Part shown: positions 7,437 to 15,755 of the stretch, piece by piece | How the letters are laid out: each line of letters begins with the position of its first letter | Position numbering within the stretch: the first letter of the stretch is position 1 | NCBI GenBank assembly: GCA_049652385.1 | Contig: JBASDX010000001.1 | Span: 62,001 to 126,000, forward strand | Direction of reading: 5' to 3' | From: DMER64 sp049652385 | GTDB lineage: Bacteria > Bacteroidota > Bacteroidia > Bacteroidales > UBA932 | Length of the DNA: 64,000 nt | Notes under the pieces: model-generated | The model's database searches: none | Seen by the model: only the letters and a program-made list of their open reading frames with translations | What the model was told of the DNA's origin: nothing | Position numbers and translations under genes: made by a program

Positions 7437-9518
7437 TTATTTTAAATACTTGTCCAGAAAATCAAAAAACACCCGGTTCCAAAGCATGTTGTTCTGGGGT
7501 TTCAGTATCCAGTGGTTTTCATCGGGGAATAACAGCATTTTAGCCGGGACACCGTTGAGCCTGGCAGCATTGAAGGCGGCCATCGCCTGGTCAACCGGCA
7601 CGCGGTAATCCAGTTCTCCATGGGTAATGAGAATGGGTCTGTCCCAGTTTTGCACGCCTTTGTGTGGAGAAAGTGCATAATGCCGTAGGGCTACCGGATT
7701 CGTGTCCCAGGGAGCTCCTCCGTTATCCCAGTGCGGAAACCAGACTTCTTCAGTAGTCATGTACATGTGCTCCTGGTTAAAGATACCGGCATGAGCAATG
7801 AAGGCGGCAAACCGTTCTTTATGATATCCGGCAAGCTGGAAGATGGAATAACCTCCATAACTGGCACCTACAGCGCCAATACGGTTACCGTCCACGAACG
7901 GTTCACGTTTCATGTGGTCTACGGCGCTCAGGTAATCCTGCATGTTTTGTCCCGGGTAATCTCCACTGATTTGTTCCGTCCATTCTTTTCCAAACGCAGT
8001 AGTACCTCTGCGGTTGGGCAGGAGGACAATATAACCGTTGGCAGCAATCAATTGATGGCACCAGCGGTAAGACCAGCTTTGGGAGAGAGTAGATTGAGGC
8101 CCTCCTGTACAGAACAGGATGACCGGATATTTTTCTTTGGGGTTGAAATGCGGCGGATAGACAACCCAGGTAAGCATTTTTTTATGATCTGTTGTAGTAA
8201 CCCAACGTTCTTCCACACGACCCAAAGTCAGTGCATCCAAAAGGTGTTTGTTTTCATGGGACAATTGCGTGTAGGCTCCTGTCACAGGGTTTATGGAAAC
8301 CACTTCTGTTGGCATGGACAGCGATACATAAGTCCCAATGAGTTGTTCCTCTCCGGATGGGCCCGGTGTTACCTGAACGGGTCCGCAATCGTACAAACCG
8401 TTAGTGATTTGTCTGATTTTTCCGGTTGTCAGATCAAGCGCAAATACATGTCGCACACCTTCTGACAAAGAAATAAAGTACAGCCCTTTGCCATCCGGCA
8501 TCCAGGCAGCCTGGTCCACATTGTAACGGAAACGGGCTGTCAAGTCTTTGATGGAACCGTCTTTGAAGCTATAAAGCATCAATCGGCTTTTATCGGCTTC
8601 GTAGCCGTCACGCTCCATGCTGTTCCATACCAGATAGGTACCACAGGGAGAAAAGACGGGAGCTGTATCGTATCCCATCATACCTTCGCTCAGGTTGACC
8701 TCTTCATCTGTTTCCAGGTTGCGCAGGTAAATATCAGTATTGGTAGATACTGCATAAGCGGCACCTGTCAATTTACGGCAAGAGTAAGCAACGCTTTTGC
8801 CGTCAGGACTCCAGCTCAGCTCTTCCATACCTCCAAAAGGCAACGTGGGCAATTCATAAGGCAATCCTTCCAGCAGGTCTTTTTCTTGACTTACGGACGT
8901 ACCGTCAAAAGAGGCGACGAACGTATGGGGGATTTCTTCTACAAAACCATCCCAGTGGCGGTACATTAAATCGTCAATGATACGCCCCGTAGCCTTATCC
9001 AACGAAGGGTCAAGGTCCGTCGGACGTGTTCCGGCCGGCACATACGATATGTATAGGATTTTATCTTTGGCGGGGGAGAGACTGAAACCGGCCAAAGCGC
9101 GTTCCGTTCCTTTTATTTGTTTTCTTCCCGCTCCGTCGGCCCGCATAGTCCATAATTTCCCTTGATTTAAAAATAAGATGTGGTCGTTATCCAGCCAGCG
9201 GGCATTTGATTCGTTTTCCGGTGTAAAGGTAATTTGGCGGCTATGGCTGCCGTCAATATCCATGACAAAGAGTTCTCTGTTGCTCTTGTTTTGTGCTACG
9301 GAAATATAACTCACGCCGTAGACTATTTTTTTTCCGTCCGGAGAAACCTGCGGATCCGATACACGTCCAAAGCTGTTGAGGACGGATGCGTTCAATAAGT
9401 CGTCTTCCGGAATGGCGGTACTTTTTCCTATTAAAGGAGTTTGTGATTTGCTCCCGTTACAACCGTTTAAGGCAAGGGAGCCGGCAATGACCATAAGTAA
9501 AAAAAGTTTTCTGTTCAT
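7437..9518 (-). CDS. S9 family peptidase lipoprotein (prolyl oligopeptidase / DPP type)
   Basis: A 693-residue exopeptidase-like serine hydrolase. The N-terminal signal ends in a lipobox LNGC with C20, so it should be an envelope lipoprotein. A beta-propeller (about 45-410) shows repeated WxPDGK-like blades (SPDGKKIVY, SPDGKSVAY, MPDGKGLYF). The alpha/beta-hydrolase domain carries the triad S553 (GASYGGYS), D637 (HGELDYRVP) and H669 (PDENHW). Closest in architecture to the DPP5/acylaminoacyl-peptidase branch of Bacteroidota, which removes dipeptides or acyl residues from peptides used as nutrients; the exact specificity is not decidable here. Own promoter; no operon partner. Confidence 0.92.
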   Translation of the reverse strand: MNRKLFLLMVIAGSLALNGCNGSKSQTPLIGKSTAIPEDDLLNASVLNSFGRVSDPQVSPDGKKIVYGVSYISVAQNKSNRELFVMDIDGSHSRQITFTPENESNARWLDNDHILFLNQGKLWTMRADGAGRKQIKGTERALAGFSLSPAKDKILYISYVPAGTRPTDLDPSLDKATGRIIDDLMYRHWDGFVEEIPHTFVASFDGTSVSQEKDLLEGLPYELPTLPFGGMEELSWSPDGKSVAYSCRKLTGAAYAVSTNTDIYLRNLETDEEVNLSEGMMGYDTAPVFSPCGTYLVWNSMERDGYEADKSRLMLYSFKDGSIKDLTARFRYNVDQAAWMPDGKGLYFISLSEGVRHVFALDLTTGKIRQITNGLYDCGPVQVTPGPSGEEQLIGTYVSLSMPTEVVSINPVTGAYTQLSHENKHLLDALTLGRVEERWVTTTDHKKMLTWVVYPPHFNPKEKYPVILFCTGGPQSTLSQSWSYRWCHQLIAANGYIVLLPNRRGTTAFGKEWTEQISGDYPGQNMQDYLSAVDHMKREPFVDGNRIGAVGASYGGYSIFQLAGYHKERFAAFIAHAGIFNQEHMYMTTEEVWFPHWDNGGAPWDTNPVALRHYALSPHKGVQNWDRPILITHGELDYRVPVDQAMAAFNAARLNGVPAKMLLFPDENHWILKPQNNMLWNRVFFDFLDKYLK

Positions 9519-9538
9519 AACATGGGTTTTTAGGTCTT

Positions 9539-9546
9539 CAAAATTA
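9539..9546 (-). promoter_or_regulatory. -7 element for the S9 peptidase
   Basis: TAATTTTG on the minus strand, 20 nt before the ATG at 9518, matches TAnnTTTG. Confidence 0.4.
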
Positions 9547-9558
9547 ACGAATTGTTTG

Positions 9559-9566
9559 TAAGTTTG
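9559..9566 (+). promoter_or_regulatory. -7 element for the DUF6263-like gene
   Basis: TAAGTTTG, 23 nt before the ATG at 9590, matches TAnnTTTG. Confidence 0.4.
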
Positions 9567-9589
9567 GGAAATCTTTAAAGAAATACATA

Positions 9590-10501
9590 ATGAAACGTTT
9601 ATTGAGCAGTATATTAATCTGTGTGTCGCTTACGTTACAAGCCCAACATATAACATTGGTGTTCAACCCGGCAGAAGGAGCTGAATATCCGATATCTTTA
9701 ACAGTAAATCAATACACCACATTGCGTGTTCCCATGATGGGAGATATGACAACACAGACCGACCAGGAATTTAAAGCCGTGCTTACGCTGGATGAAAAAA
9801 CAGAACAAGGGTATTTAATGGACGTTCGTCTGACACACCTCTACATTCGTTCCTCTGCCCAAGGCCAGTCACAGGAGTACGATTCAGAAGGAGAAGATGT
9901 GAAAAGCCAGGCCATCAAATCTGTCATGGCACAATCTTTCAAAGTGGTAGCGTCTTCTTTGGGAGAAGTGGTGGAAGTCTTGCCGTTGCCGGAAGATTTT
10001 TTCCATACGGCAGATAGTATTCTGGCCACCCAGTATGCACGTAGAAAGCGGAATGCCACATTGGATGAAATCAAAGCCATTTTAAACAGTCAGACTATTA
10101 AAAGTATAGTACAGGCAGGGTTGACTAAGTTTCCCGACAAGACTTTGGCTGTACCATCCGTTTGGACAGAAGATGATAAAAACGAAGAAATGGGGGTACT
10201 GGTCACAACCCAACTACGGTTAACGGCTGTAGAGGAGGGCAAAGCGTATTTAACGGCACAGGCAGTAGTCATGCCTGATCCCAATGCCAAAAAGAAAGAT
10301 GCTCCGCAGCGCATGGAGAATATTACCGGAAACGGACAAGCTGCTACTACAGTAGATATTGATAGCGGGTGGGTGATAGTGAGTGAAGGAACACAGAATC
10401 TGAAGGGAGATTTGGTAGTAGAGCAGGGCGGAATGGTTCAAACCATAGACCTGGCTATGGAGATAAAGACTACGGTGGTTGCTACTGAAAGTAAACCGTA
10501 A
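9590..10501 (+). CDS. Secreted DUF6263-like protein
   Basis: A 303-residue protein with a short signal peptide (MKRLLSSILICVSLTLQAQ). The body is predicted beta-rich, starting with an amphipathic strand region (LVFNPAEGAEYPISLTVNQ) and containing the alternating polar/apolar pattern typical of Bacteroidota DUF6263 proteins; assignment is by general resemblance, not by a catalytic motif. Function unknown, probably periplasmic or outer-membrane associated. It converges on and overlaps the third DUF4402 gene by 20 bp at the 3' end. Confidence 0.75.
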   Translation: MKRLLSSILICVSLTLQAQHITLVFNPAEGAEYPISLTVNQYTTLRVPMMGDMTTQTDQEFKAVLTLDEKTEQGYLMDVRLTHLYIRSSAQGQSQEYDSEGEDVKSQAIKSVMAQSFKVVASSLGEVVEVLPLPEDFFHTADSILATQYARRKRNATLDEIKAILNSQTIKSIVQAGLTKFPDKTLAVPSVWTEDDKNEEMGVLVTTQLRLTAVEEGKAYLTAQAVVMPDPNAKKKDAPQRMENITGNGQAATTVDIDSGWVIVSEGTQNLKGDLVVEQGGMVQTIDLAMEIKTTVVATESKP

Positions 10502-11000
10502 TTATTAAGTCTGTATCATTGGTGTACATACCTGACGCTTGGTTGGCATTAACCTGTAAAGTTGCTCCTACAGTCACTGTAATTTTTCCGTCGTTTCCCA
10601 GTTGTCCGCTGCCGGGATGAACTCCAAAGCCACTGACAGTCATGGTGTGGTTTTGGGGACTCTTAAGGGTGATGGAGGCTGGCAGGTTACTAATGGAAAA
10701 AGACTGACCGGCGCCTCCGATTATTTCAAATCGGGCTGCGCTAAAAACGGTGCCAAATACACTCACATTGCCGGTGGTACTGCGATTTCCACTGGTATTA
10801 ATGATTACGGAACCGCTTCCCTGAGGGATTATATTCCCAAAAAACAAATCGGTTAATTTTGTTACTTCTGTAATTTCTACTAAAGTAATAGAAGCATCCC
10901 CTGAAGTTCCGCCCGAAGTTTGACCTTGCGCCAGAGCAACAGTAAAAGAAGAAAAACCCGTTAAAAAGGCAATAGCAAGAAAAATTTTTAAAGTCTTCAT
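10482..11000 (-). CDS. Secreted DUF4402 family protein (copy 3)
   Basis: A 172-residue protein starting at the ATG at 11000 (an upstream in-frame GTG is less likely because the signal peptide begins at the ATG). Signal peptide about 1-25, ending VALAQG. DUF4402-like features: LFFGNIIPQGSG, AARFEIIGGAGQ, VTVGATLQVNANQASGMYTN and an IITVYFQ end. Third member of the family within 11 kb, separated from the first two by about 9 kb of unrelated genes. Overlaps the convergent DUF6263-like gene by 20 bp. Function unknown. Confidence 0.82.
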   Translation of the reverse strand: MKTLKIFLAIAFLTGFSSFTVALAQGQTSGGTSGDASITLVEITEVTKLTDLFFGNIIPQGSGSVIINTSGNRSTTGNVSVFGTVFSAARFEIIGGAGQSFSISNLPASITLKSPQNHTMTVSGFGVHPGSGQLGNDGKITVTVGATLQVNANQASGMYTNDTDLIITVYFQ

Positions 11001-11194
11001 AGCGAATGGTTTTTCTTTAACAATCACAAAATTATCTATTTTAGTACAAAAACCAAACCAGGTTCTACATACACCCTTTATTGCTCAGCAAAATGGGGTT
11101 ATTTCGTAATATGAAATAAATTTTTTTACTTTGTTGCTTGCAAAGTTTTTAAAATTTTGCATTTGAACTACATTTATTAACTAATTATTTAATT

Positions 11195-11440
11195 ATGGCA
11201 GTTAACATTGAAGAAAAAGTTAAGCAGATTATCGTGGATAAACTGGGTGCGGACGAAAGCGAAGTAACCCCCGAAGCTAACTTTACAAACGATTTAGGTG
11301 CGGATTCTTTGGATACCGTAGAATTGATTATGGAATTTGAAGAAGCTTTCGGCATCAACATCCCGGACGAAGCCGCTGAGAAAATTTCCACAGTAGGCGA
11401 CGCCATCAAGTACATTGAAGATAACGTTAAAGCCGAATAA
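11195..11440 (+). CDS. acpP: Acyl carrier protein
   Basis: An 81-residue acidic four-helix carrier. The phosphopantetheine attachment serine is S38 in GADSLDTVELIMEFE. It shuttles acyl chains in type II fatty acid synthesis. It heads an operon with fabF (15 bp gap) and rnc, an arrangement common in Bacteroidota. The 194-bp upstream gap is AT-rich; a TTTG at 11130-11133 is visible but no exact TAnnTTTG at the right distance. Confidence 0.98.
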   Translation: MAVNIEEKVKQIIVDKLGADESEVTPEANFTNDLGADSLDTVELIMEFEEAFGINIPDEAAEKISTVGDAIKYIEDNVKAE

Positions 11441-11455
11441 TTAACCAAAACCAAC

Positions 11456-12709
11456 ATGAAACTGAAACGGGTGGTCATTACCGGAATAGGCACCATAAAT
11501 CCTTTGGGGCATAACGTGCCGGAATATTTTGACAGCCTGATAGCCGGTACATCCGGCGCCGGTTTGATTACCCGTTTTGATACTCAGAAATTTAAAACAC
11601 GTTTTGCCTGCGAAATCAAAGATTACGACCCGGAGAAATTCGGAATCGATAAAAAAGAAGCCCGCAGGAATGACTTGTTTGCACAATACGCTTTTATTGC
11701 GGCCGACGAAGCCATCCGCGACAGCGGTTTGGATTTGGAGGCCATTGATAAAGACAGAGTTGGGGTAATAGTAGGATCGGGCATTGGCGGTGTGGAAACC
11801 TTGATGAAAGAACTCCGTCAGTTTTACGCCGGAGGCATGGAACCCCGGTTTAGCCCTTTTCTGGTTCCCATGATGATTCCCGATATCGCATCGGGTCTTT
11901 TATCCATGAAATACGGCTTTCAAGGCCCCAACTACGCCACCGTATCTGCTTGCTCCACATCTAACCACGCCATGAGCGACGCTTTTACGCTCATCCGCCT
12001 GGGAAAAGCAGACATTGTGGTTACGGGAGGGTCAGAGGCTCCCATCCACGAGGCCGGTATAGGCGGATTTAATGCGGCCAGAGCCATTTCCACCAACAAC
12101 GAAGAGTACCTGACAGCCTCACGTCCGTTTGATAAAACGCGTGATGGTTTTGTTATGGGAGAAGGGGCCGGTGTTTTGATTTTTGAAGAGTATGAACATG
12201 CCAGGCGCCGGGGTGCTAAAATATATGCCGAGTTGGGTGGTTGCGGCATGACGGCCGATGCCTACCATATTACGGCTCCCCATCCCGATGGTAAAGGAGC
12301 ACGCAGGGTTATGGAATTGGCCATTGAAGAAGCGGGTTTGAAACCTGCCGACGTGGATTATATCAACCTGCACGGAACTGCCACGCCTCTTGGGGATGTG
12401 GTGGAAGCCAGGGCCATCAATACGCTTTTTGGAGACCATGCTTATAAGATGCACTTGAGTTCCACCAAATCGATGGCCGGCCATGCTTTGGGGGCTACGG
12501 GAGCTCTGGAAATCCTGGCTTGTATTTGTGCCATGGAGCGTGGTATGGTGCCGCCTACCATAAACTTCAAAGAAGAAGATCCCGACATAGATTACAAACT
12601 GAATTTCACGTTCAACCAGGCTCAGGAAAGAGAAGTACGTGTGGCCATTTCCAACACATTTGGGTTTGGAGGCCATAATTCCAGCTTGTTGATAAAAAAA
12701 CCGGAATAA
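11456..12709 (+). CDS. fabF: 3-oxoacyl-ACP synthase II
   Basis: A 417-residue thiolase-fold condensing enzyme that elongates acyl-ACP with malonyl-ACP. Catalytic Cys166 (VSACSTSN), His306 (LHGTATPLGD) and His343 (AGHALGATGA) are present, and the C-terminus carries the usual NTFGFGGHN. Length is normal. The stop codon overlaps the rnc start (TAATG), implying translational coupling. Confidence 0.97.
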   Translation: MKLKRVVITGIGTINPLGHNVPEYFDSLIAGTSGAGLITRFDTQKFKTRFACEIKDYDPEKFGIDKKEARRNDLFAQYAFIAADEAIRDSGLDLEAIDKDRVGVIVGSGIGGVETLMKELRQFYAGGMEPRFSPFLVPMMIPDIASGLLSMKYGFQGPNYATVSACSTSNHAMSDAFTLIRLGKADIVVTGGSEAPIHEAGIGGFNAARAISTNNEEYLTASRPFDKTRDGFVMGEGAGVLIFEEYEHARRRGAKIYAELGGCGMTADAYHITAPHPDGKGARRVMELAIEEAGLKPADVDYINLHGTATPLGDVVEARAINTLFGDHAYKMHLSSTKSMAGHALGATGALEILACICAMERGMVPPTINFKEEDPDIDYKLNFTFNQAQEREVRVAISNTFGFGGHNSSLLIKKPE

Positions 12710-13452
12710 TGACTTTCTTCCGGCTTACGGATAAAAATCTTACAGACAGAATATTAAGAAAAGAAATACGTAAAACCTTTGGTTTTTGGCCAAAGAAGTT
12801 GGCGTATTATAAAACAGCCCTCACACATCGATCTGCCGCATCGCATGATTGCGAATCTAACGAACGTCTGGAGTTTTTGGGTGATGCTGTTTTAGGCATG
12901 GTGGTAGGAGAAGCTGTTTACAACAGGTACTCCCATGCAGATGAAGGTTATTTGACACAAATGCGCTCCAAACTCGTAAGTCGTGATTCGTTGAACAGGA
13001 TTGCTGTCAGCGCCGGCATACACGAGTGGCTTCTTGTAAAAGGGAAAGACGTCAACTCCCGCAACCTGGCCGGTAATATGTACGAAGCGTTGGCAGGCGC
13101 CATTTTCTTGGACATCGGTTTTAGAAAAAGTAAAAAGGTTTTGCTCAACCATTTGCTTTCGCATGTGGATTGGCAAGCATTGGAATGTACGGAAACAGAT
13201 TTCAAATCCCGATTGGTAGAACGTTATCAGAAAAAAGGAAAAACACTTTCTTTCCACGTACAGATGCTCCCACAAAAACCGGGAAAGCAAGTATCTTTTC
13301 AAGCTCAAGTAGTTACGGATAGCAGTGTTTTGGGAACGGGCACAGGGTGTTCAAAAAAGGACGCTGAACAAGAAGCCTCCAGACAAGCCTGGATGAGTGA
13401 ATGTAACAGAGTTGTTGTGACCTCGGAGGGATTCGAACCCTCGACCCAATGA
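12709..13452 (+). CDS. rnc: Ribonuclease III
   Basis: A 247-residue double-strand-specific RNase that processes rRNA and other structured RNAs. The RNase III signature NERLEFLGDAVLGMVV (51-66) and the second metal-binding block NMYEALAGAIFLDIG (123-137, with E126) are intact; a dsRBD follows (about 162-232). The start overlaps the fabF stop by one base. The frame has no stop until it has entered the tRNA-Lys gene on the opposite strand, so the last 11 residues (VTSEGFEPSTQ) are antisense tRNA sequence. Confidence 0.95.
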   Translation: MTFFRLTDKNLTDRILRKEIRKTFGFWPKKLAYYKTALTHRSAASHDCESNERLEFLGDAVLGMVVGEAVYNRYSHADEGYLTQMRSKLVSRDSLNRIAVSAGIHEWLLVKGKDVNSRNLAGNMYEALAGAIFLDIGFRKSKKVLLNHLLSHVDWQALECTETDFKSRLVERYQKKGKTLSFHVQMLPQKPGKQVSFQAQVVTDSSVLGTGTGCSKKDAEQEASRQAWMSECNRVVVTSEGFEPSTQ

Positions 13453-13490
13453 TTAAGAGTCATTTGCTCTACCACCTGAGCTACGAAGTC
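13418..13490 (-). tRNA. tRNA-Lys (anticodon CTT)
   Basis: A 73-nt cloverleaf on the minus strand: acceptor GACTTCG / CGAGGTC with one T-G pair, D stem GCTC/GAGC, anticodon stem AATGA/TCATT with loop CTCTTAA (anticodon CTT, reads AAG), T stem GAGGG/CCCTC around TTCGAAT, discriminator A. The CCA end is not encoded. It overlaps the 3' end of rnc by 35 bp in antisense and follows the DUF4270 gene by 29 bp on the same strand. Confidence 0.96.
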
Positions 13491-13519
13491 AAAAGAGGTT
13501 GCAAAGGTACAAATCTTTC

Positions 13520-14857
13520 TTATTGCTGCAATACGGCGTACGTAATCCGGATATACGGAGGCCTGTCGGACAGGTTTCCATTTAGCAGCGTATTGCGGTA
13601 TGTGAAGTTGTCCACTTCATATACTTCTCCCTGATTGGTACTGTAGGAAAACGTAGGTAAGATCCAAAGGTTGTCCTTTTCTGTAAAAGTATGCTTTTTG
13701 AGCAGTTCCTGAATGTAAGAAGTAATTTCAAAGGTGTATTCCCAATGGGTCCTGTTCATGGTACCGCCGTGATTTTCCTGGTTAATTTCACGCAACGGTC
13801 TGTAGTATATCAAAGTGTCGTTATCCGACAAAGTACAGGGAAATAATTGAGTTGGAGCATTGTTTGCCGCATGGTAGTCACCATCTGCCGGAATGGCTAC
13901 CGGCATGATAAGCTGCGCTCTGGATACGAGCAGCTGTCCGGTTTGTACAGGCGGTGTCTGTTGGGCACCCCAGGCTTTGATTTGTGCTGATAAAGCTGCC
14001 GCGTCCAGGCAGGGTTTTACGCCGGCCAGACCTTCATAATACAAAGTAGAGGCCGGTTCTTTTGTTGCCAGGTGGGATGATTCGTGCGTAGATATATTAT
14101 AATAGGTATTGTAAATATTGAAGAAATAAGTAAGCAGGCTGTCGCCGCCTTCCGATTTGTAATTAATATATACATTCGCCTCTTCAATGTCCAGGTAATT
14201 AATCCTGCCTCCGGGTACGGTCCCTTTATAAGGTTCCGTGGCAAAGTAAAGTCCTTTAAACCGCTTGGCGAATTCATCCGGGTTGACCCGTTCTGCAGAA
14301 TCTGCCTGCAGCAATTCGTAGGCAAAAGATTCTTTGAACTCCAGGTACAGCGTGTCGCCTCCCATATAGATATAGCCCGGCTTGTTTACGGGAACCGGGT
14401 CTATAAAATCTTCCGAGAAAGAATTGTGGTAAATGCTTAAATGGTCCAGATCTTTTACCAGTTTGTACACGTATACGTTTTGCGGTATGTACCTTTCTTG
14501 TGTCTGGAAAATGGTAAAACCGCTCAAGGGAATGTGTACGTACATTTTCTTAACCTCAGGGTCTTTACCGTATGTTGTTTGGTAAGAGTAGGGGGCTATC
14601 TGGATAACAGAAGCACTTGTTGTTGTTCCAAAAAACGGTGTGTTCAGCGACCCGAACTCTATATACGGGGGTGAAGACATGTTCAGGCTGTCTGCAACGG
14701 CCGTAAACATAGGCGCTTCAAAATCTGCCGTATAAATATGGATGATTTGGTTGACGGGTAACAAATCCGATCCCATACGGTTATCTACCGTGATACAGGA
14801 GGTGATATGTATAAAGAAAAAAGCAGCCGGAATAAAGCTGCGGAGTCTTAACTTCAT
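13520..14857 (-). CDS. DUF4270 family lipoprotein
   Basis: A 445-residue protein. The N-terminal signal ends in HITSC, a plausible lipobox with C21, and the mature part begins with the family-typical NRMGSDLLPVNQ. DUF4270 proteins are beta-rich envelope proteins of Bacteroidota with no known activity. The start overlaps the stop of the GT5-like gene by 4 bp (ATGA), so the two are translationally coupled; this pairing recurs in Bacteroidales as far as I know. Confidence 0.88.
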   Translation of the reverse strand: MKLRLRSFIPAAFFFIHITSCITVDNRMGSDLLPVNQIIHIYTADFEAPMFTAVADSLNMSSPPYIEFGSLNTPFFGTTTSASVIQIAPYSYQTTYGKDPEVKKMYVHIPLSGFTIFQTQERYIPQNVYVYKLVKDLDHLSIYHNSFSEDFIDPVPVNKPGYIYMGGDTLYLEFKESFAYELLQADSAERVNPDEFAKRFKGLYFATEPYKGTVPGGRINYLDIEEANVYINYKSEGGDSLLTYFFNIYNTYYNISTHESSHLATKEPASTLYYEGLAGVKPCLDAAALSAQIKAWGAQQTPPVQTGQLLVSRAQLIMPVAIPADGDYHAANNAPTQLFPCTLSDNDTLIYYRPLREINQENHGGTMNRTHWEYTFEITSYIQELLKKHTFTEKDNLWILPTFSYSTNQGEVYEVDNFTYRNTLLNGNLSDRPPYIRITYAVLQQ

Positions 14858-15681
14858 TTGATACCTGATATTTGGTCGTAAAAGTTGTTGTAATCAGAAA
14901 GGTATGTGCTGTCCGGTTCCAGCGGATTGACATAGGGCAGAACGGGTATGTCCCTCTCTTTGACGTATGCCTCCAGTTCCGTATCTATCTGAGGTGCGGC
15001 CATGATTATGCCGTCTGCATATTGGACGGCTGTTTTGGCTACGTGAAGTGCTGTGGGATTATCCAGCCATTCCATATCTTTTGTCTTTAAACCGGGTGCC
15101 ATGGCTTTGGTACGCATAGCTGCGTTGAAAGATTCCTTAGAGAGGTCGTTGTACAGCGATACAACAACACGTGTATGACTGAAAAGCGGGTCGTCGCGGT
15201 ACACTTTTTTGAGGTACATGGGAAGCAAATGGCTGAGCCAGCCGTGGCAATGTACCAAAGTGGGCTTCCAGCGCAGTTTTTTAACCGTTTCCAATACTCC
15301 CCGGGCAAAGAATATGCTTCTTTCATCGTTGTCTTCAAAGAAAACTTCCTCTTCATTACGGTACAGGAGTCTTCTCTGGAAGTAATCTTCATTGTCGATA
15401 AAATAAACCTGCATGCGGGCAGCTGAAATGGAAGCTACTTTAATAATAAGGGGACGGTCTATTTCATTTATGATGAGATTCATTCCTGAAAGACGGATGA
15501 CTTCATGAAGCTGGTTGCGACGTTCGTTGATACAGCCGTATTTAGGCATAAACAAACGTATTTCCCCACCTGTTTCTTGAATAGCCTGCGGCAGATGACG
15601 GCCAATGTACGACATATCCGTCTGTGGCAGGAACGGGAAGATTTCTGAACTCACATAAAGGATTTTTTTAATTTTGGCCAT
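14854..15681 (-). CDS. Glycogen/starch synthase-like protein, N-terminal GT5 domain only
   Basis: A 275-residue protein that resembles only the N-terminal (GT5) half of glycogen synthase: KKILYVSSEIFPF at the start and a THE-like segment PTLVHCHGWLSHLLPMYLKK near 165. The KxGGL glucan/nucleotide-sugar motif is replaced (PQTDMSYIGRHLP) and the C-terminal Rossmann half with the ADP-glucose site is absent, so normal glucosyltransfer is doubtful. Proteins of this length are conserved in Bacteroidales and usually annotated as glycogen/starch synthase. The ATG at 15681 is preferred over an upstream in-frame start that would lie inside the promoter. Coupled to the downstream DUF4270 gene. Confidence 0.8.
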   Translation of the reverse strand: MAKIKKILYVSSEIFPFLPQTDMSYIGRHLPQAIQETGGEIRLFMPKYGCINERRNQLHEVIRLSGMNLIINEIDRPLIIKVASISAARMQVYFIDNEDYFQRRLLYRNEEEVFFEDNDERSIFFARGVLETVKKLRWKPTLVHCHGWLSHLLPMYLKKVYRDDPLFSHTRVVVSLYNDLSKESFNAAMRTKAMAPGLKTKDMEWLDNPTALHVAKTAVQYADGIIMAAPQIDTELEAYVKERDIPVLPYVNPLEPDSTYLSDYNNFYDQISGIK

Positions 15682-15705
15682 AATCTTTTTTCCTGTTAAA
15701 GCATA

Positions 15706-15713
15706 CAAAGATA
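15706..15713 (-). promoter_or_regulatory. -7 element for the GT5-like gene
   Basis: TATCTTTG on the minus strand, 24 nt before the ATG at 15681. Confidence 0.55.
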
Positions 15714-15735
15714 ACAAAAATCTTATTCTTTTCCT

Positions 15736-15743
15736 TATCTTTG
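15736..15743 (+). promoter_or_regulatory. -7 element for ftsX
   Basis: TATCTTTG, 12 nt before the ATG at 15756. Divergent from the element at 15706-15713. It argues against the in-frame TTG at 15741 being the ftsX start. Confidence 0.55.
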
Positions 15744-15755
15744 AAATCCTTCATT

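Noticed and set aside
11121..11194. Promoter for acpP with TTTG at 11130
   Set aside because: The downstream element has the wrong spacing (TA-n4-TTTG), so no call was made.
13408..13452. C-terminal GFEPST tail of RNase III taken as a real domain feature
   Set aside because: GFEPS is the well-known translation of antisense tRNA T-arm sequence, so it has no domain meaning even if it is translated.
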